This document shows, in pieces, positions 17,069 to 25,234 of a stretch of DNA of 64,000 bases (position 1 is the first letter of the stretch; every line of letters starts with the position of its first letter). The notes beneath the pieces were generated by a model, which made no database searches, was not told the origin of the DNA, and saw only the letters and a program-made list of their open reading frames with translations. The stretch is from positions 1 to 64,000 of the forward strand of contig JABXHY010000032.1 in the NCBI GenBank assembly GCA_013373375.1, read 5' to 3'. Made by a program: the position numbers and the translations under genes. The stretch comes from Gammaproteobacteria bacterium. Lineage in GTDB: Bacteria > Pseudomonadota > Gammaproteobacteria > Enterobacterales > Kangiellaceae.

Positions 17069-17860
17069 TCAGTAACTGATCACCAACGGCACCAGGGGAC
17101 GATAATCCTTTCGTTCGCCTTGCGCCCCGTTATCGAACTCGATTTCCATCAGCGCTTCGTCTCCTCGCACTATCTCCACATAAGTCCCATTGAGAGCCTC
17201 TGTTGCTTGAGGGAAACCCTCCGGCTGGGTAACGATTCGAACAGCAGTAACCATCTTAACTCCGAGGGAATGATCAAGGTACTTAGCTGCCTTCTTTGGA
17301 TCTTTTGCCCTCCACTCTGCAGCTTCAGCAGCATCGAACCCTTCCATGTATCTGGGAACGACAAATAGAGCTGGTGCCAATAATTCATCTTCATCATTCA
17401 GGATACGCATTTCTGTCCCAGGCTCCATCCACTCCGCGACATACGATCTCGACGGAAACGGAAGCTCTTCAGGTGCTTCAGGAACTCGTCGCAGTCCGAC
17501 GCCAAAAGGAGAAGCTCCTGTTGTCTCCCACTCGAAGGCTCGCTCTAACTGTTCAATTGGAGTGGCATCGGGTTCAAGCCATAGCAGTTCCAGATAGGCA
17601 TTATCAAACCGAATGTATCGGCCTACCACGCCATCGGGAAATACGTTCCGATTGTCGTCCACTATGAATCCACTTTCTCTAAGAGCTTGAACGACGTCAT
17701 CCTCTGAAGCGCTTAGGGACGGGGCAACATAAACATGATCCAACTCTATCATTGGCGCTGAAGTCGACGACTCTGTCGCACGAAGTGGTCCTTGGCTACA
17801 ACCAGAAACGAAAGCAAATACCAGAATTGAAACAGATATCGCCAGTGCTATTCTTTGCAT
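17069..17860 (-). CDS. Lipoprotein with glyoxalase-like (VOC-type) domain
   Basis: 263 aa. Signal peptide and lipobox (FVSGCSQG, Cys21). Mature part starts with ELDHVYVAPS and includes VVGRYIRFDNAYLELLWLEP, the pattern of glyoxalase-like domains (HDHV...G..N..........YLELL), here with His as the likely first metal ligand. Composition stands out: the line 17461-17520 has 34 G+C of 60 by hand count, against 25 of 60 in 18301-18360 in the neighbouring gene. Its use of GCG, CTC and CGC-type codons is also heavier. This suggests acquisition from a GC-richer genome. Substrate unknown. Confidence 0.8.
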   Translation of the reverse strand: MQRIALAISVSILVFAFVSGCSQGPLRATESSTSAPMIELDHVYVAPSLSASEDDVVQALRESGFIVDDNRNVFPDGVVGRYIRFDNAYLELLWLEPDATPIEQLERAFEWETTGASPFGVGLRRVPEAPEELPFPSRSYVAEWMEPGTEMRILNDEDELLAPALFVVPRYMEGFDAAEAAEWRAKDPKKAAKYLDHSLGVKMVTAVRIVTQPEGFPQATEALNGTYVEIVRGDEALMEIEFDNGAQGERKDYRPLVPLVISY

Positions 17861-18015
17861 ATTACTCTCCTAAATTGACAAGATTATTTTATATCCGTCG
17901 GCGCATAAGCAAACCTATCAATAACTTAAAAAGCCTATTATTTGTGTGATGTGATATTAAACGGCATCGATTGCTTAACAAGTTAATCATGGAATTAAAT
18001 TCAGTTGACGCAGTC

Positions 18016-18681
18016 TCAACATTCTTCATTAGGCGTTAAAAAGATATCGATTCTATCTTTACCCTTACCTATATTTTTTCTTTTTAGGGAAATTCCCCCA
18101 ACCTCGCCTGTCGATTTTAAATGTGTACCACCACAAGGAACTTTTGCGAAGCCGTCTATTTGCCAATATCGTTTCTGTTGCGATTCATCTTCAAACGCAC
18201 TGGTTATCGGTAGATTGCACTCGACAACTTTTGAGGATAATTCAATCAATTTTGGAAAAAGCTTGGATATATTCTCTGGCCAGTAAAAATCGATACGAGC
18301 TTTATTCTCGGCAATGTGAGCTCCAACTTTCTGTACATCGCCGCACTCTTTGTACATAATTTCTAAGATTAACTCAGCAGCAAAATGATGCCTCATAAGA
18401 GAATACCGTCTTTTCCAATCGATGCAGATCTTAACATTGTCGCCAGACTCTAAATCATGAGAGTCATTCATCGAATAAACAATGTCATACTCTTGCTTAG
18501 TCGCCGTTTCAACGTCATAGCCGCCTATTGTTCCGGAGTCGCTCTCTTGCCCACCTGAGAACGCATAGAAAATAGTTTTATCGAGAGTTATGTCATTGCC
18601 ATTAACTGAGACAACTGATGCATCAAGCTCTGTCAGGTATGGGTCTTGCCAAAAAACTTTTTCTAACATGGAAATATCCAA
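18016..18681 (-). CDS. AlaX-type alanyl-tRNA editing domain protein
   Basis: 221 aa. Has the AlaRS second additional domain: FYAFSGGQESDSGTIG near the N-terminus (the 'F.p.gGGQ..D.G.i' motif), LMRHHFAAELIL at 95-106, and CGGTHLKSTGEVG at 183-195. The standard zinc site is HxxxH plus CxxxH. Here the first half reads H99-F-A-A-E103, so the second His is replaced by Glu, while C183 and H187 are kept. The free-standing protein normally hydrolyses mischarged Ser- or Gly-tRNA(Ala). Whether HxxxE still binds zinc is open. Confidence 0.9.
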   Translation of the reverse strand: MDISMLEKVFWQDPYLTELDASVVSVNGNDITLDKTIFYAFSGGQESDSGTIGGYDVETATKQEYDIVYSMNDSHDLESGDNVKICIDWKRRYSLMRHHFAAELILEIMYKECGDVQKVGAHIAENKARIDFYWPENISKLFPKLIELSSKVVECNLPITSAFEDESQQKRYWQIDGFAKVPCGGTHLKSTGEVGGISLKRKNIGKGKDRIDIFLTPNEEC

Positions 18682-18894
18682 AACAAAGTGTTTAAAACTA
18701 GTTATTTTAAATCGTTTTTACAGGCTATATTTCAAAACCATAACTTAGCATATTCCATTAACGATAATATATCGTTAACATTGGCATGATTAAATTGAGA
18801 TAATTCATTTGTGTAATAATGAAACTGTAAATCTCCAACCAACCCATTTCTCCAGTCGATTACAACATAGTTTATCTACAGCTGAACCACTCTA

Positions 18895-19281
18895 CTAATC
18901 AACCACCTGCATGCCAGGTGGATAATAGGTAATTTCAAAACGAATTCCATCAGGGTCTTTCATAAACAGTGCATGCGCACCACCCAAATTTTGTATCTCG
19001 GGTACGTTAAAGCCCGAATCTTTCATTTTAAGTTGTACCTCTTGCACGAAATCTGCCGAAGGCGCTGAAAAACCAATATGATTCATCCCTGCACCATATC
19101 GCTCGTAATTACTTGTTCCTTCTTTTGCCTGATCGAACTGAAAGAAAAATCCATCTTGATTAGACCATACATAATCTCGAATTTTGGTGAACCCGATTAA
19201 ATCAAATAGTTTCGTGTAATAAGGCATACTATCTTTTAAAGATGTGACTAAAATCGTGACATGATCAACTTTGAATGACAT
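18895..19281 (-). CDS. VOC-family (glyoxalase/bleomycin resistance-like) protein
   Basis: I choose ATG 19281 (128 aa) with AAGGG upstream. The frame extends to 19317 without a good site. Two beta-alpha-beta-beta-beta repeats are seen: VDHVTILVTSLKDSMPYY...LFDLIGFTKI, and GMNHIGFSAPSADFVQEV...ALFMKDPDGIRFEITYYP. Likely metal ligands are His in VDHVT, His in MNHIG and Glu in FEIT. The substrate cannot be inferred. Confidence 0.92.
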   Translation of the reverse strand: MSFKVDHVTILVTSLKDSMPYYTKLFDLIGFTKIRDYVWSNQDGFFFQFDQAKEGTSNYERYGAGMNHIGFSAPSADFVQEVQLKMKDSGFNVPEIQNLGGAHALFMKDPDGIRFEITYYPPGMQVVD

Positions 19282-19560
19282 AAAGAACCCTTTGCATATC
19301 TTCTTCCAAAGACACAATTAGTAAGATTTGTACTGTAATTTGAGTTTACAATTACAACATATTTTTAATACGTTTTGTCTAAGCATAACCGTCCGATGAA
19401 AGCAGAATTAATAAGAAAATCTACCCAAAAGACTGTATGAATTAACATCGCTAATAACGTATTCAAGAAATTAACGGTGATTTAGAAATCAATACCTTTT
19501 TTCTATCTTTAATGTGTTAAAGCTGAAGGATATAGGATCATACCTTCAGCTGATTGCTAT

Positions 19561-20337
19561 TTATAATATAACTCGGATTATGCTCTCAAAGGTGCCACCC
19601 TCAATAAAATCTCCTGTGGGTGTTTCAGCTCTCACGAAATTTCCGTCTACTGCCCTATTCGTTTCGTCAATAATGAAATCTCCTCGAACTACTACTCGAT
19701 AAACGCCACTAATGTCTGCTGGATCAGTCGCATTTATTCTTAGCAATTGAAACCCATGGACTGTTGTTTCCATTGGATCTGGACGAAGGGTAAAATCAGC
19801 AATCAATCCATTCGCGTCTACTGATACATCCGTAACTTGATTGATGTCGATGTCAAACACCAAATCCCAGTCAGTGCCATATTTAAATAACTGTACATGA
19901 TAATTAAAATTTGGGGGAACTAACGATTCAGTTATCACACGATTGGAAAACCAAACCACCAAACCACTGTCAATAAAGTCAGTTACGGAAATTTGTGCGT
20001 AATGTTCCCAGTTAATATTTTCAATTCGAGTAAGTCCTGATGGATGGTAACTCTGAAGCGTATTGACTGCTGTCTGCAGTTCAGAGACAGTGGACTGGAT
20101 GTTGCTCACATTCGACTGAACGTTCAACAGGTCGTTAATGGTTTGGCTCAAACTTGTTTCTGCAGCTTCGATTCGAGCATTGTTATCATTAACCGCAACG
20201 GCTGTGCTAACGAAATTTTCATTGACTTCTGCTGCTCGGGCAGGAGTGCCAGCGACAAACTCATTGGGAACTTGAAGAGGTCCAGCTATAAGTGATAGCG
20301 GAAAATTTGTTAAAAAAAACCTTAATAATGTTTTCAT
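19561..20337 (-). CDS. Secreted protein with coiled coil and beta C-terminal domain
   Basis: 258 aa. Hydrophobic leader (LLRFFLTNFPLSLIAGPLQ) followed by VPNEFVAGTPARAAEVNENF, an N-terminal signature found in a family of exported proteins with 'VPN.F.aGtpArAaEVN.NF'. Residues about 45-100 form a coiled coil (NDLLNVQSNVSNIQSTVSEL). The rest is beta-rich (GLVVWFSNRVITE..., DWDLVFDIDINQV). Trimeric fibre-like architecture is plausible. Lies 18 bases after a small lipoprotein gene (20356-20499), and the two likely form an operon. Confidence 0.7.
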   Translation of the reverse strand: MKTLLRFFLTNFPLSLIAGPLQVPNEFVAGTPARAAEVNENFVSTAVAVNDNNARIEAAETSLSQTINDLLNVQSNVSNIQSTVSELQTAVNTLQSYHPSGLTRIENINWEHYAQISVTDFIDSGLVVWFSNRVITESLVPPNFNYHVQLFKYGTDWDLVFDIDINQVTDVSVDANGLIADFTLRPDPMETTVHGFQLLRINATDPADISGVYRVVVRGDFIIDETNRAVDGNFVRAETPTGDFIEGGTFESIIRVIL

Positions 20338-20355
20338 TAGTTATCTCCTTGAAGT

Positions 20356-20499
20356 TTAATTCCAGTTACTTTCGTCCCAGTTCATACTGTCCCAATGACT
20401 ACTCGGTACTTCGGTATCCGTGCCTGAGGATTTAGACGATCCCCCGCAAGAACTCAAGAGAAAAACCGAAACAACACCAAGACTGAAACTTCGCAACAT
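20356..20499 (-). CDS. Small lipoprotein ending in WDSMNWDESNWN
   Basis: 47 aa from ATG 20499. The longer frame to 20565 is unlikely. The lipobox is LLSSCGGS, with Cys about residue 19, then a Gly/Ser-rich stretch and an acidic, Trp-rich tail (HWDSMNWDESNWN). Too short for a domain. It sits directly upstream of the coiled-coil secreted protein, and the tail could be a recognition or anchoring peptide for it. That is inference. Confidence 0.6.
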   Translation of the reverse strand: MLRSFSLGVVSVFLLSSCGGSSKSSGTDTEVPSSHWDSMNWDESNWN

Positions 20500-20988
20500 A
20501 TTCCTTATCTCTCTCCTTTGAAACAATAACCTATATACGAGTGTAAAATTTGATAGCGCCTTCATACCTTTTCTCCTGGCCCTGCGGCTATTGCCGACTG
20601 ATAATCAAATCTTTGTTTTCTACTAAACACCTTTTAAATTTCCATAAATCCTAATATATTCAATGCATTACAGCATTCTTTAAGAAACCGTCTGAACTTA
20701 GTAAATAACCTAAACCAAATTGAGATTACCTAGTATTTCGAGTTGATTCAACAACTATGTAAGACCTCATAGTAAGTGTTGTAAGCCGTATTTCAGCAAG
20801 CTTTTTTAAATTCTAACGACGTGAATTTAATTGCCAAACACAAATCCAAATCGAGTCTGAATGTGGATGATTAAAAATGAGATGGCAACCAAGGAATGAC
20901 TACCGGTATTACAAAAAAGAAATTGGTTTACCAAAAAGATATTGGTTTACAAAAATATAGTATTTAAGCGAAAAAACTTACTTTATAG
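20500..20988. other. 489-base gap with short direct repeats
   Basis: No gene supported. At about 20920-20960 'aaattggtttaccaaaaagatattggtttacaaaaat' holds an imperfect direct repeat of about 18 bases. Otherwise AT-rich and featureless. Confidence 0.45.
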
Positions 20989-21204
20989 TTAGGAAGAATT
21001 ATTGATAGCGCCACTATCGATAAAAAAATAAATAAAAGTTCCTACTCCAACATAAGCCAAACAAGTTATCCAGTAAGCGATGGGCTCATCAGCCTTATAA
21101 ACATATCTTGCGGACCATTTATCTTTAGCGTATACCTTACCGACATAAATTCCATAAAGTCCGTATAACGCCATTAACGCTGCAACTATTTTTAGTATTC
21201 CCAT
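20989..21204 (-). CDS. Small membrane protein, two TM helices
   Basis: 71 aa. Helix 1 is about residues 3-24 (ILKIVAALMALYGLYGIYVG). A charged loop (KVYAKDKWSARYVYKADEP) follows, then helix 2, about 43-63 (YWITCLAYVGVGTFIYFFI). Looks like a genuine small inner-membrane protein. Family unknown. Confidence 0.6.
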   Translation of the reverse strand: MGILKIVAALMALYGLYGIYVGKVYAKDKWSARYVYKADEPIAYWITCLAYVGVGTFIYFFIDSGAINNSS

Positions 21205-21266
21205 AATACCCTATCCAAATTATTAAAATTTGAAAAACGAAATTTGAAAAAACTAAAATTGAGCAA

Positions 21267-21608
21267 TCACCTCGATGCACCATCTATATCCCTAACGAAA
21301 ATCCCTTTTAACACATCATTTTCCGCCATACGCATATTTACGGCTAACATATCCTCATCACATTTAGGTGTCGTAATATAGTGCGTCACGCATCCGCAAA
21401 TGCTACAACGATGAAACTCAACTTCTTTATCACCCCATATATAAAATACTGTCTTTTCTTTTGCATAAGAGATTGTTATTTCATCTGGTGAATAATATGC
21501 CCATAAAGCGCTATATCTACTACAGATAGAACAATTGCACTTACCGACTTCTTTAGGTATCGATGGCAATTCAATTCGTACATTGTCACAATGACAGGTT
21601 ATTTCCAT
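21267..21608 (-). CDS. GFA-domain protein (glutathione-dependent formaldehyde-activating enzyme-like)
   Basis: 113 aa. The zinc-binding Cys pattern of the GFA fold is complete: CHCDNVRIEL, CNCSICSRYSALWAYY, and HRCSICGCVTHYI. Members are often annotated as formaldehyde-activating, but only a few bind glutathione, so substrate is unknown. Cytoplasmic. Confidence 0.92.
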   Translation of the reverse strand: MEITCHCDNVRIELPSIPKEVGKCNCSICSRYSALWAYYSPDEITISYAKEKTVFYIWGDKEVEFHRCSICGCVTHYITTPKCDEDMLAVNMRMAENDVLKGIFVRDIDGASR

Positions 21609-21725
21609 TCACGTCTTACCATGAGTTTATTTTCAATTGTCTTTGCTAGCATGAGCTTATATTTAACAGGCTTGGCTTTCATGAGTTTGGCGAAGCTCAA
21701 AGACAAAGCAAATTCACTTAATAAG

Positions 21726-22592
21726 TTAGTTTATTGATTTGTCACTTTGCGGCTTAACATATTGGTTTTTTATCAAAAACTTTAATAACTTATCATTACC
21801 ATCCTTTACATGCACAGGATCAGGATCGAAATTATTTTCTTGATTCTCTAAATTTCGAGTAAGTAAATGACCGACTTTTGGATAAGTGTGCAGTTCACAA
21901 ACACCATTATTAGATTCAACTTTTTTACAAAAGCTGCTCGCACCAGTTAATGGCGTTAATGTATCAAGCTCTCCTTGTATAATTGACACGGGTGGCATGT
22001 TTTTGTTCACTGTGGCAAGCGGTGAAGATTCAGCAACAGGGTGTTTTCCTAACAATAGCTTTTTAAACCAACCATCATTCTCCATGTCTAATGCTGGCGA
22101 CCATAAGAGAAGAAGATCTGGCCCGCCATTTTTCTTCGAGCCCAATTTATTGCCACATCCCTTGGTCGCTGCTATTGAGCTCAAATGACCTCCTGCTGAA
22201 ACGCCATAGGCAGCAACTTTATCAGGATCGATTTGATATTTCTCAGATTTCTCTCGTACCCAATTCAAAGCCATGCAAACATCGCGCTTTGCATCGACTG
22301 GCGTAATCGTATCATTTGACAGCCGATAATCGACCGCTACCGCTAACATGCCAGCATCTGCGAACATTTTTGAAGCCCTAAAAGTCCACTCAGCTTTACC
22401 CCACTTCCAGCCGCCCCCATGAACCGTAATAATGGCACTTCCCGAACGATTATTATCCTTAGGTTCAAATACGTATATCTTAAAGCTACTAGAGTCCGCT
22501 GTTGTTAACGCATACTCCTTAGGTGTGGGAATCTCGTTACAAAAAATTGAATAGGAGAATGTCAGTAACAGTAAGCTAATTATGTTTTTCAT
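21726..22592 (-). CDS. Exported alpha/beta hydrolase, esterase/lipase of the HSL type
   Basis: 288 aa with a signal peptide (MKNIISLLLLTFSYSIFCNE). HGGGW oxyanion motif at 58-62. Nucleophile Ser132 in GVSAGG, acid Asp210 in QGELDTLTP, His242 in KVGHLLT. The order and spacing match the hormone-sensitive-lipase/BD-FAE group of carboxylesterases. Two Cys pairs (DVCMALN/KGCGN, SFCKK/GVCEL) may be disulfides, in line with export. Substrate likely a short-chain ester. Confidence 0.9.
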   Translation of the reverse strand: MKNIISLLLLTFSYSIFCNEIPTPKEYALTTADSSSFKIYVFEPKDNNRSGSAIITVHGGGWKWGKAEWTFRASKMFADAGMLAVAVDYRLSNDTITPVDAKRDVCMALNWVREKSEKYQIDPDKVAAYGVSAGGHLSSIAATKGCGNKLGSKKNGGPDLLLLWSPALDMENDGWFKKLLLGKHPVAESSPLATVNKNMPPVSIIQGELDTLTPLTGASSFCKKVESNNGVCELHTYPKVGHLLTRNLENQENNFDPDPVHVKDGNDKLLKFLIKNQYVKPQSDKSIN

Positions 22593-22670
22593 TTTATTAA
22601 TTTAGTCCTTTATTAAATTAGTGAGATTATTCTCGAGTATTGTTTACTAATTAACCAGCAGCGCAATCTT

Positions 22671-22734
22671 TCACTCTTAAAATGTTTCGCTCTTACAATG
22701 TTTCGCTCTTACAATGTTTCACTCTTACAATCAT
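22671..22734. repeat. 16-bp tandem repeat, four units
   Basis: Units TCACTCTTAAAATGTT, TCGCTCTTACAATGTT (twice, identical) and TCACTCTTACAATCAT. Directly contiguous, no spacers, so not CRISPR. Confidence 0.9.
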
Positions 22735-22811
22735 TGACTTTTATCGCCATGCTATTTTAATGAGTGCTTAAACGGCTATTGTAAAGCTCATGCATTAATA
22801 CAACAACCGTG

Positions 22812-22901
22812 AGCATTGTATCCACTTTGAACAAGTTATCCACCTTCAGCAAAGTATCTACCGTTAACAATGTATTTACTGTTAGTAATGTATCTTGTAA
22901 T
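22812..22901. repeat. 18-bp degenerate tandem repeat, five units
   Basis: Units at 22812, 22830, 22848, 22866 and 22884 follow ARCAATGTATCTACTGTT loosely, for example AACAATGTATTTACTGTT. The fifth unit drifts at its end. No spacers. Confidence 0.75.
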
Positions 22902-22943
22902 GCAGTCGTCTATTAAGAGCAATTTTTTAAGGAACTTCAAGAT

Positions 22944-22976
22944 TTCTTTAAGAGTTCTTTGAGAGTGCTTTGAGAC
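22944..22976. repeat. 11-bp tandem repeat, three units
   Basis: TTCTTTAAGAG, TTCTTTGAGAG, TGCTTTGAGAC in direct tandem. Confidence 0.75.
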
Positions 22977-23051
22977 TGCAATTAAAGTGCTTAGAACAGT
23001 CGAAGCTGATTTTCGCTATTAAGTCCAATGTTCTAAATTTTTATTACAGGA

Positions 23052-23083
23052 TTAAATAAAATGACAGCAGATGAATCTGCTGT
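23052..23083 (-). terminator. Rho-independent terminator after the OprO/P-type porin
   Basis: On the minus strand, 14 bases past the stop, an 8-bp perfect stem ACAGCAGA/TCTGCTGT with a 4-base loop is followed by CATTTTATTT. It closes the four-gene CotH/VTC operon. Confidence 0.8.
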
Positions 23084-23097
23084 GGAATAAAAATAGT

Positions 23098-24480
23098 TTA
23101 TAGGGAATATACCCACCTCAGGCTAGCAGCCTTTCCCTGGTCACTGCCTCCCACAACCTCGCCTTCAACTTTCGTCTGGTACACACTTAGTTTAAGAATA
23201 TTAGACTCTGATAGATAATAGTTAATCCCTGTTTCTAAAACTGTAGTTTGGTTGCCGGATAGACTTCCACTAATATTATCTTGCAAGTCTGTCTGATTCA
23301 CTCGGACGACCCACTCCCAAATTCCCGATATTTCGGCTTTACTTGCTTTAAACTTAGCTGTTTGAGAATTAATTGATTTCGATTTTAACGACTTTCGCCT
23401 GCCTTTATCGTAGTCTGTAAATAGTTTGTCCCCACCGAGTATCCAACTTGATTGGACATAATACCCTGAATAATTGTAATCAAAACCATTCACATCTGTT
23501 ACTAACTCTTGCATCGCTTCTGATTGAATAGAAAAATTATTGTAGTTCCACACAAACTCTAGACCTTGCAAGGATAATTTGTCAGCGTTGAACCGTTCGC
23601 TGCGGGCAATGTTATCACCAGAAAATAGACTGACCGATTCCTTATGCCGAAACTCAACTCCATTTAAATGTCTTTCAGTGGCCGCAAATCCCAGGTGAAT
23701 GTAATGTGCATTACTCTTCGTGTCGTTGAAGAGGAATAATTTAGTAATTCGTCCGGTATAAGCAGTGATTTCATCATTATCACGATCTTTAAAATACCCT
23801 ATTGACCACGTCCATTTTTTAAACTTTTGTCCAAACTGTATGCCACGATTACGTCCAGGAGCGAAGGTCGATGTAGTTAATGAACGTTCATTGGTAGGTA
23901 AATCCATCGGACTCGCAAGACGCTCGAGCCCAAAAGGCTCTTTAAACTGACCAAATTTCACTTCTAAATCGTTATTGAACTCGTATTCAATATTAAAATC
24001 ACTAATGTCAGATTCTAGGCCTTTGTCATCACCGTCAATTAAACTTTCTGCAACAACCTCCATCTCAATGGATAGCTTATTATCATTTTCAAAACGCCTA
24101 TCAAGTTCAACACCTAACTTTAATCGACGTAAGAATAGCTGATTATCACCTAGAAGTTGCTTATCATAAAATTCGCTATAACTCTCAGTGCCTAAAATCA
24201 AATCTGCATCGAACTCGAACTCAGTCTTTGACTTAGCTTTGCGCTTCGACTTACTTGAATTGTCAATATCGATCTTGCTGTCATTATCTTGATTTTCTGT
24301 TTGACCGCCTCCGGTTTGATGTATTTCTGGTTGACGTTTTTCATTCACGTTAACTTGACTATCAATGACCAAAACGCTTGCGCTAACATTATTTACGAGC
24401 AAGAAAGTCAAAAATAACAGTGCGCTGACTTTATAGGCACCTGCTTTAATAAAGGATAACTTACACTCAGACCTAACCAT
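23098..24480 (-). CDS. OprO/OprP-type outer-membrane porin
   Basis: About 460 aa from ATG 24480 (a TTG at 24510 is possible). Signal peptide VSALLFLTFLLVNNVSASV. A charged linker rich in Lys/Asp/Ser follows (about 45-75), then a 16-strand-type barrel with porin O/P motifs: LFLRRLKLGVELDRR, VKFGQFKEPFGLERL, TFAPGRNRGIQFGQKF, ending in Trp-Val-Tyr-Ser-Leu (hydrophobic C-terminal residue typical of BAM substrates). The family transports phosphate or polyphosphate in Pseudomonas. Its start overlaps the DUF4956 gene, placing it in the CotH-VTC operon, where anion or polyphosphate passage would make sense (inference). Confidence 0.85.
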   Translation of the reverse strand: MVRSECKLSFIKAGAYKVSALLFLTFLLVNNVSASVLVIDSQVNVNEKRQPEIHQTGGGQTENQDNDSKIDIDNSSKSKRKAKSKTEFEFDADLILGTESYSEFYDKQLLGDNQLFLRRLKLGVELDRRFENDNKLSIEMEVVAESLIDGDDKGLESDISDFNIEYEFNNDLEVKFGQFKEPFGLERLASPMDLPTNERSLTTSTFAPGRNRGIQFGQKFKKWTWSIGYFKDRDNDEITAYTGRITKLFLFNDTKSNAHYIHLGFAATERHLNGVEFRHKESVSLFSGDNIARSERFNADKLSLQGLEFVWNYNNFSIQSEAMQELVTDVNGFDYNYSGYYVQSSWILGGDKLFTDYDKGRRKSLKSKSINSQTAKFKASKAEISGIWEWVVRVNQTDLQDNISGSLSGNQTTVLETGINYYLSESNILKLSVYQTKVEGEVVGGSDQGKAASLRWVYSL

Positions 24481-25234
24481 GTCGACTATAACTCTGTGTT
24501 TTATCGACAATATCTTTTACAGGATTTTCTAGAGGTTCTTTTATAGGAGCTTTTATAGGATCTTCTATAGGTTCTTCTATATCTCGATTATCGACTGAAG
24601 AACCAGCTCGTTCTTTCAAGTTTTCACGATCTTGAGAGTTTTCGTATTCTTCAGAGTTTTCGTATTCTTCACACATCTCGCCCTTGTAATGAAGCCTTAA
24701 TATTGCCGTGTCTTTTAAAAAGCTAACTGAGACAATATCGACTTTAATAACATTCAAGCCGGTTCGATCTTTTAGATCATTAATTAGTTGTTGACGATTA
24801 CCTGGCTTAATATTCTCAATCACCTCATACTCAACAATCTTTTCCTGACTCACAGGCAGTATTATTGACGTTTCAAGTAATACACTGGTTAAAATAATTA
24901 GTAGATTAAGAGCAATAAGTTCAATGGGTTCCATTTTTGCCACCGCGGCCAGTAACGCTATGGCAATTACAAGAAACAAGTAGGTCATATCTTTAATATC
25001 GATGGCTTCTGTTCGATAGCGCAGCATTGAAAAAATCGCAAATAACCCAAACGCAAATCCCATGGTCACATCAGCATCGTGAAGTAAACTGGTCACTAAA
25101 AAAACACCTAAACCAAATAAAACAAAAGCCGCAGCGTTATTTCTATGTCGTGAGACTTTAAAGTAACAGAAAACCAATAAGAATATTGATACCGTTGATA
25201 TAATAAAACGTAAGGCAAAATCAATATTGCTCAT
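24473..25234 (-). CDS. DUF4956 membrane protein
   Basis: 253 aa. Four hydrophobic segments (about 7-25, 33-50, 52-70, 83-125) are followed by a cytosolic domain (VIENIKPGNRQQLINDLKDR...VDIVSVSFLKDTAILRLHYKG). RYRTEAIDIKDMTYLF in the second loop is the diagnostic DUF4956 motif. The C-terminal tail from about 190 is a low-complexity acidic/proline stretch with near-repeats (EEYENSEEYENS, EEPIEDPIKAPIKEPLENPV). Genes for this family commonly sit beside VTC-domain genes, as here (14-base overlap). The function is undefined. Confidence 0.88.
   Translation of the reverse strand: MSNIDFALRFIISTVSIFLLVFCYFKVSRHRNNAAAFVLFGLGVFLVTSLLHDADVTMGFAFGLFAIFSMLRYRTEAIDIKDMTYLFLVIAIALLAAVAKMEPIELIALNLLIILTSVLLETSIILPVSQEKIVEYEVIENIKPGNRQQLINDLKDRTGLNVIKVDIVSVSFLKDTAILRLHYKGEMCEEYENSEEYENSQDRENLKERAGSSVDNRDIEEPIEDPIKAPIKEPLENPVKDIVDKTQSYSRHG

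Larger units (their letters stand above)
22593..23051. other. Repeat-rich intergenic gap
   Basis: No gene. Three unrelated families of short tandem repeats are packed into about 300 bases (listed separately). Expected to contain the promoter of the esterase on the minus strand. Function unknown. Confidence 0.6.

Noticed and set aside
4527-22592. Integron cassette array
   Set aside because: The co-oriented small genes suggested it, but the gaps I checked lack paired RYYYAAC/GTTRRRY core sites, and no integrase is visible. Gene ends at 6747 and 31393 match by sequence but without a complete second core.
22671-22976. CRISPR array
   Set aside because: Repeats are 11-18 bases, contiguous and without unique spacers. 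No cas genes nearby.
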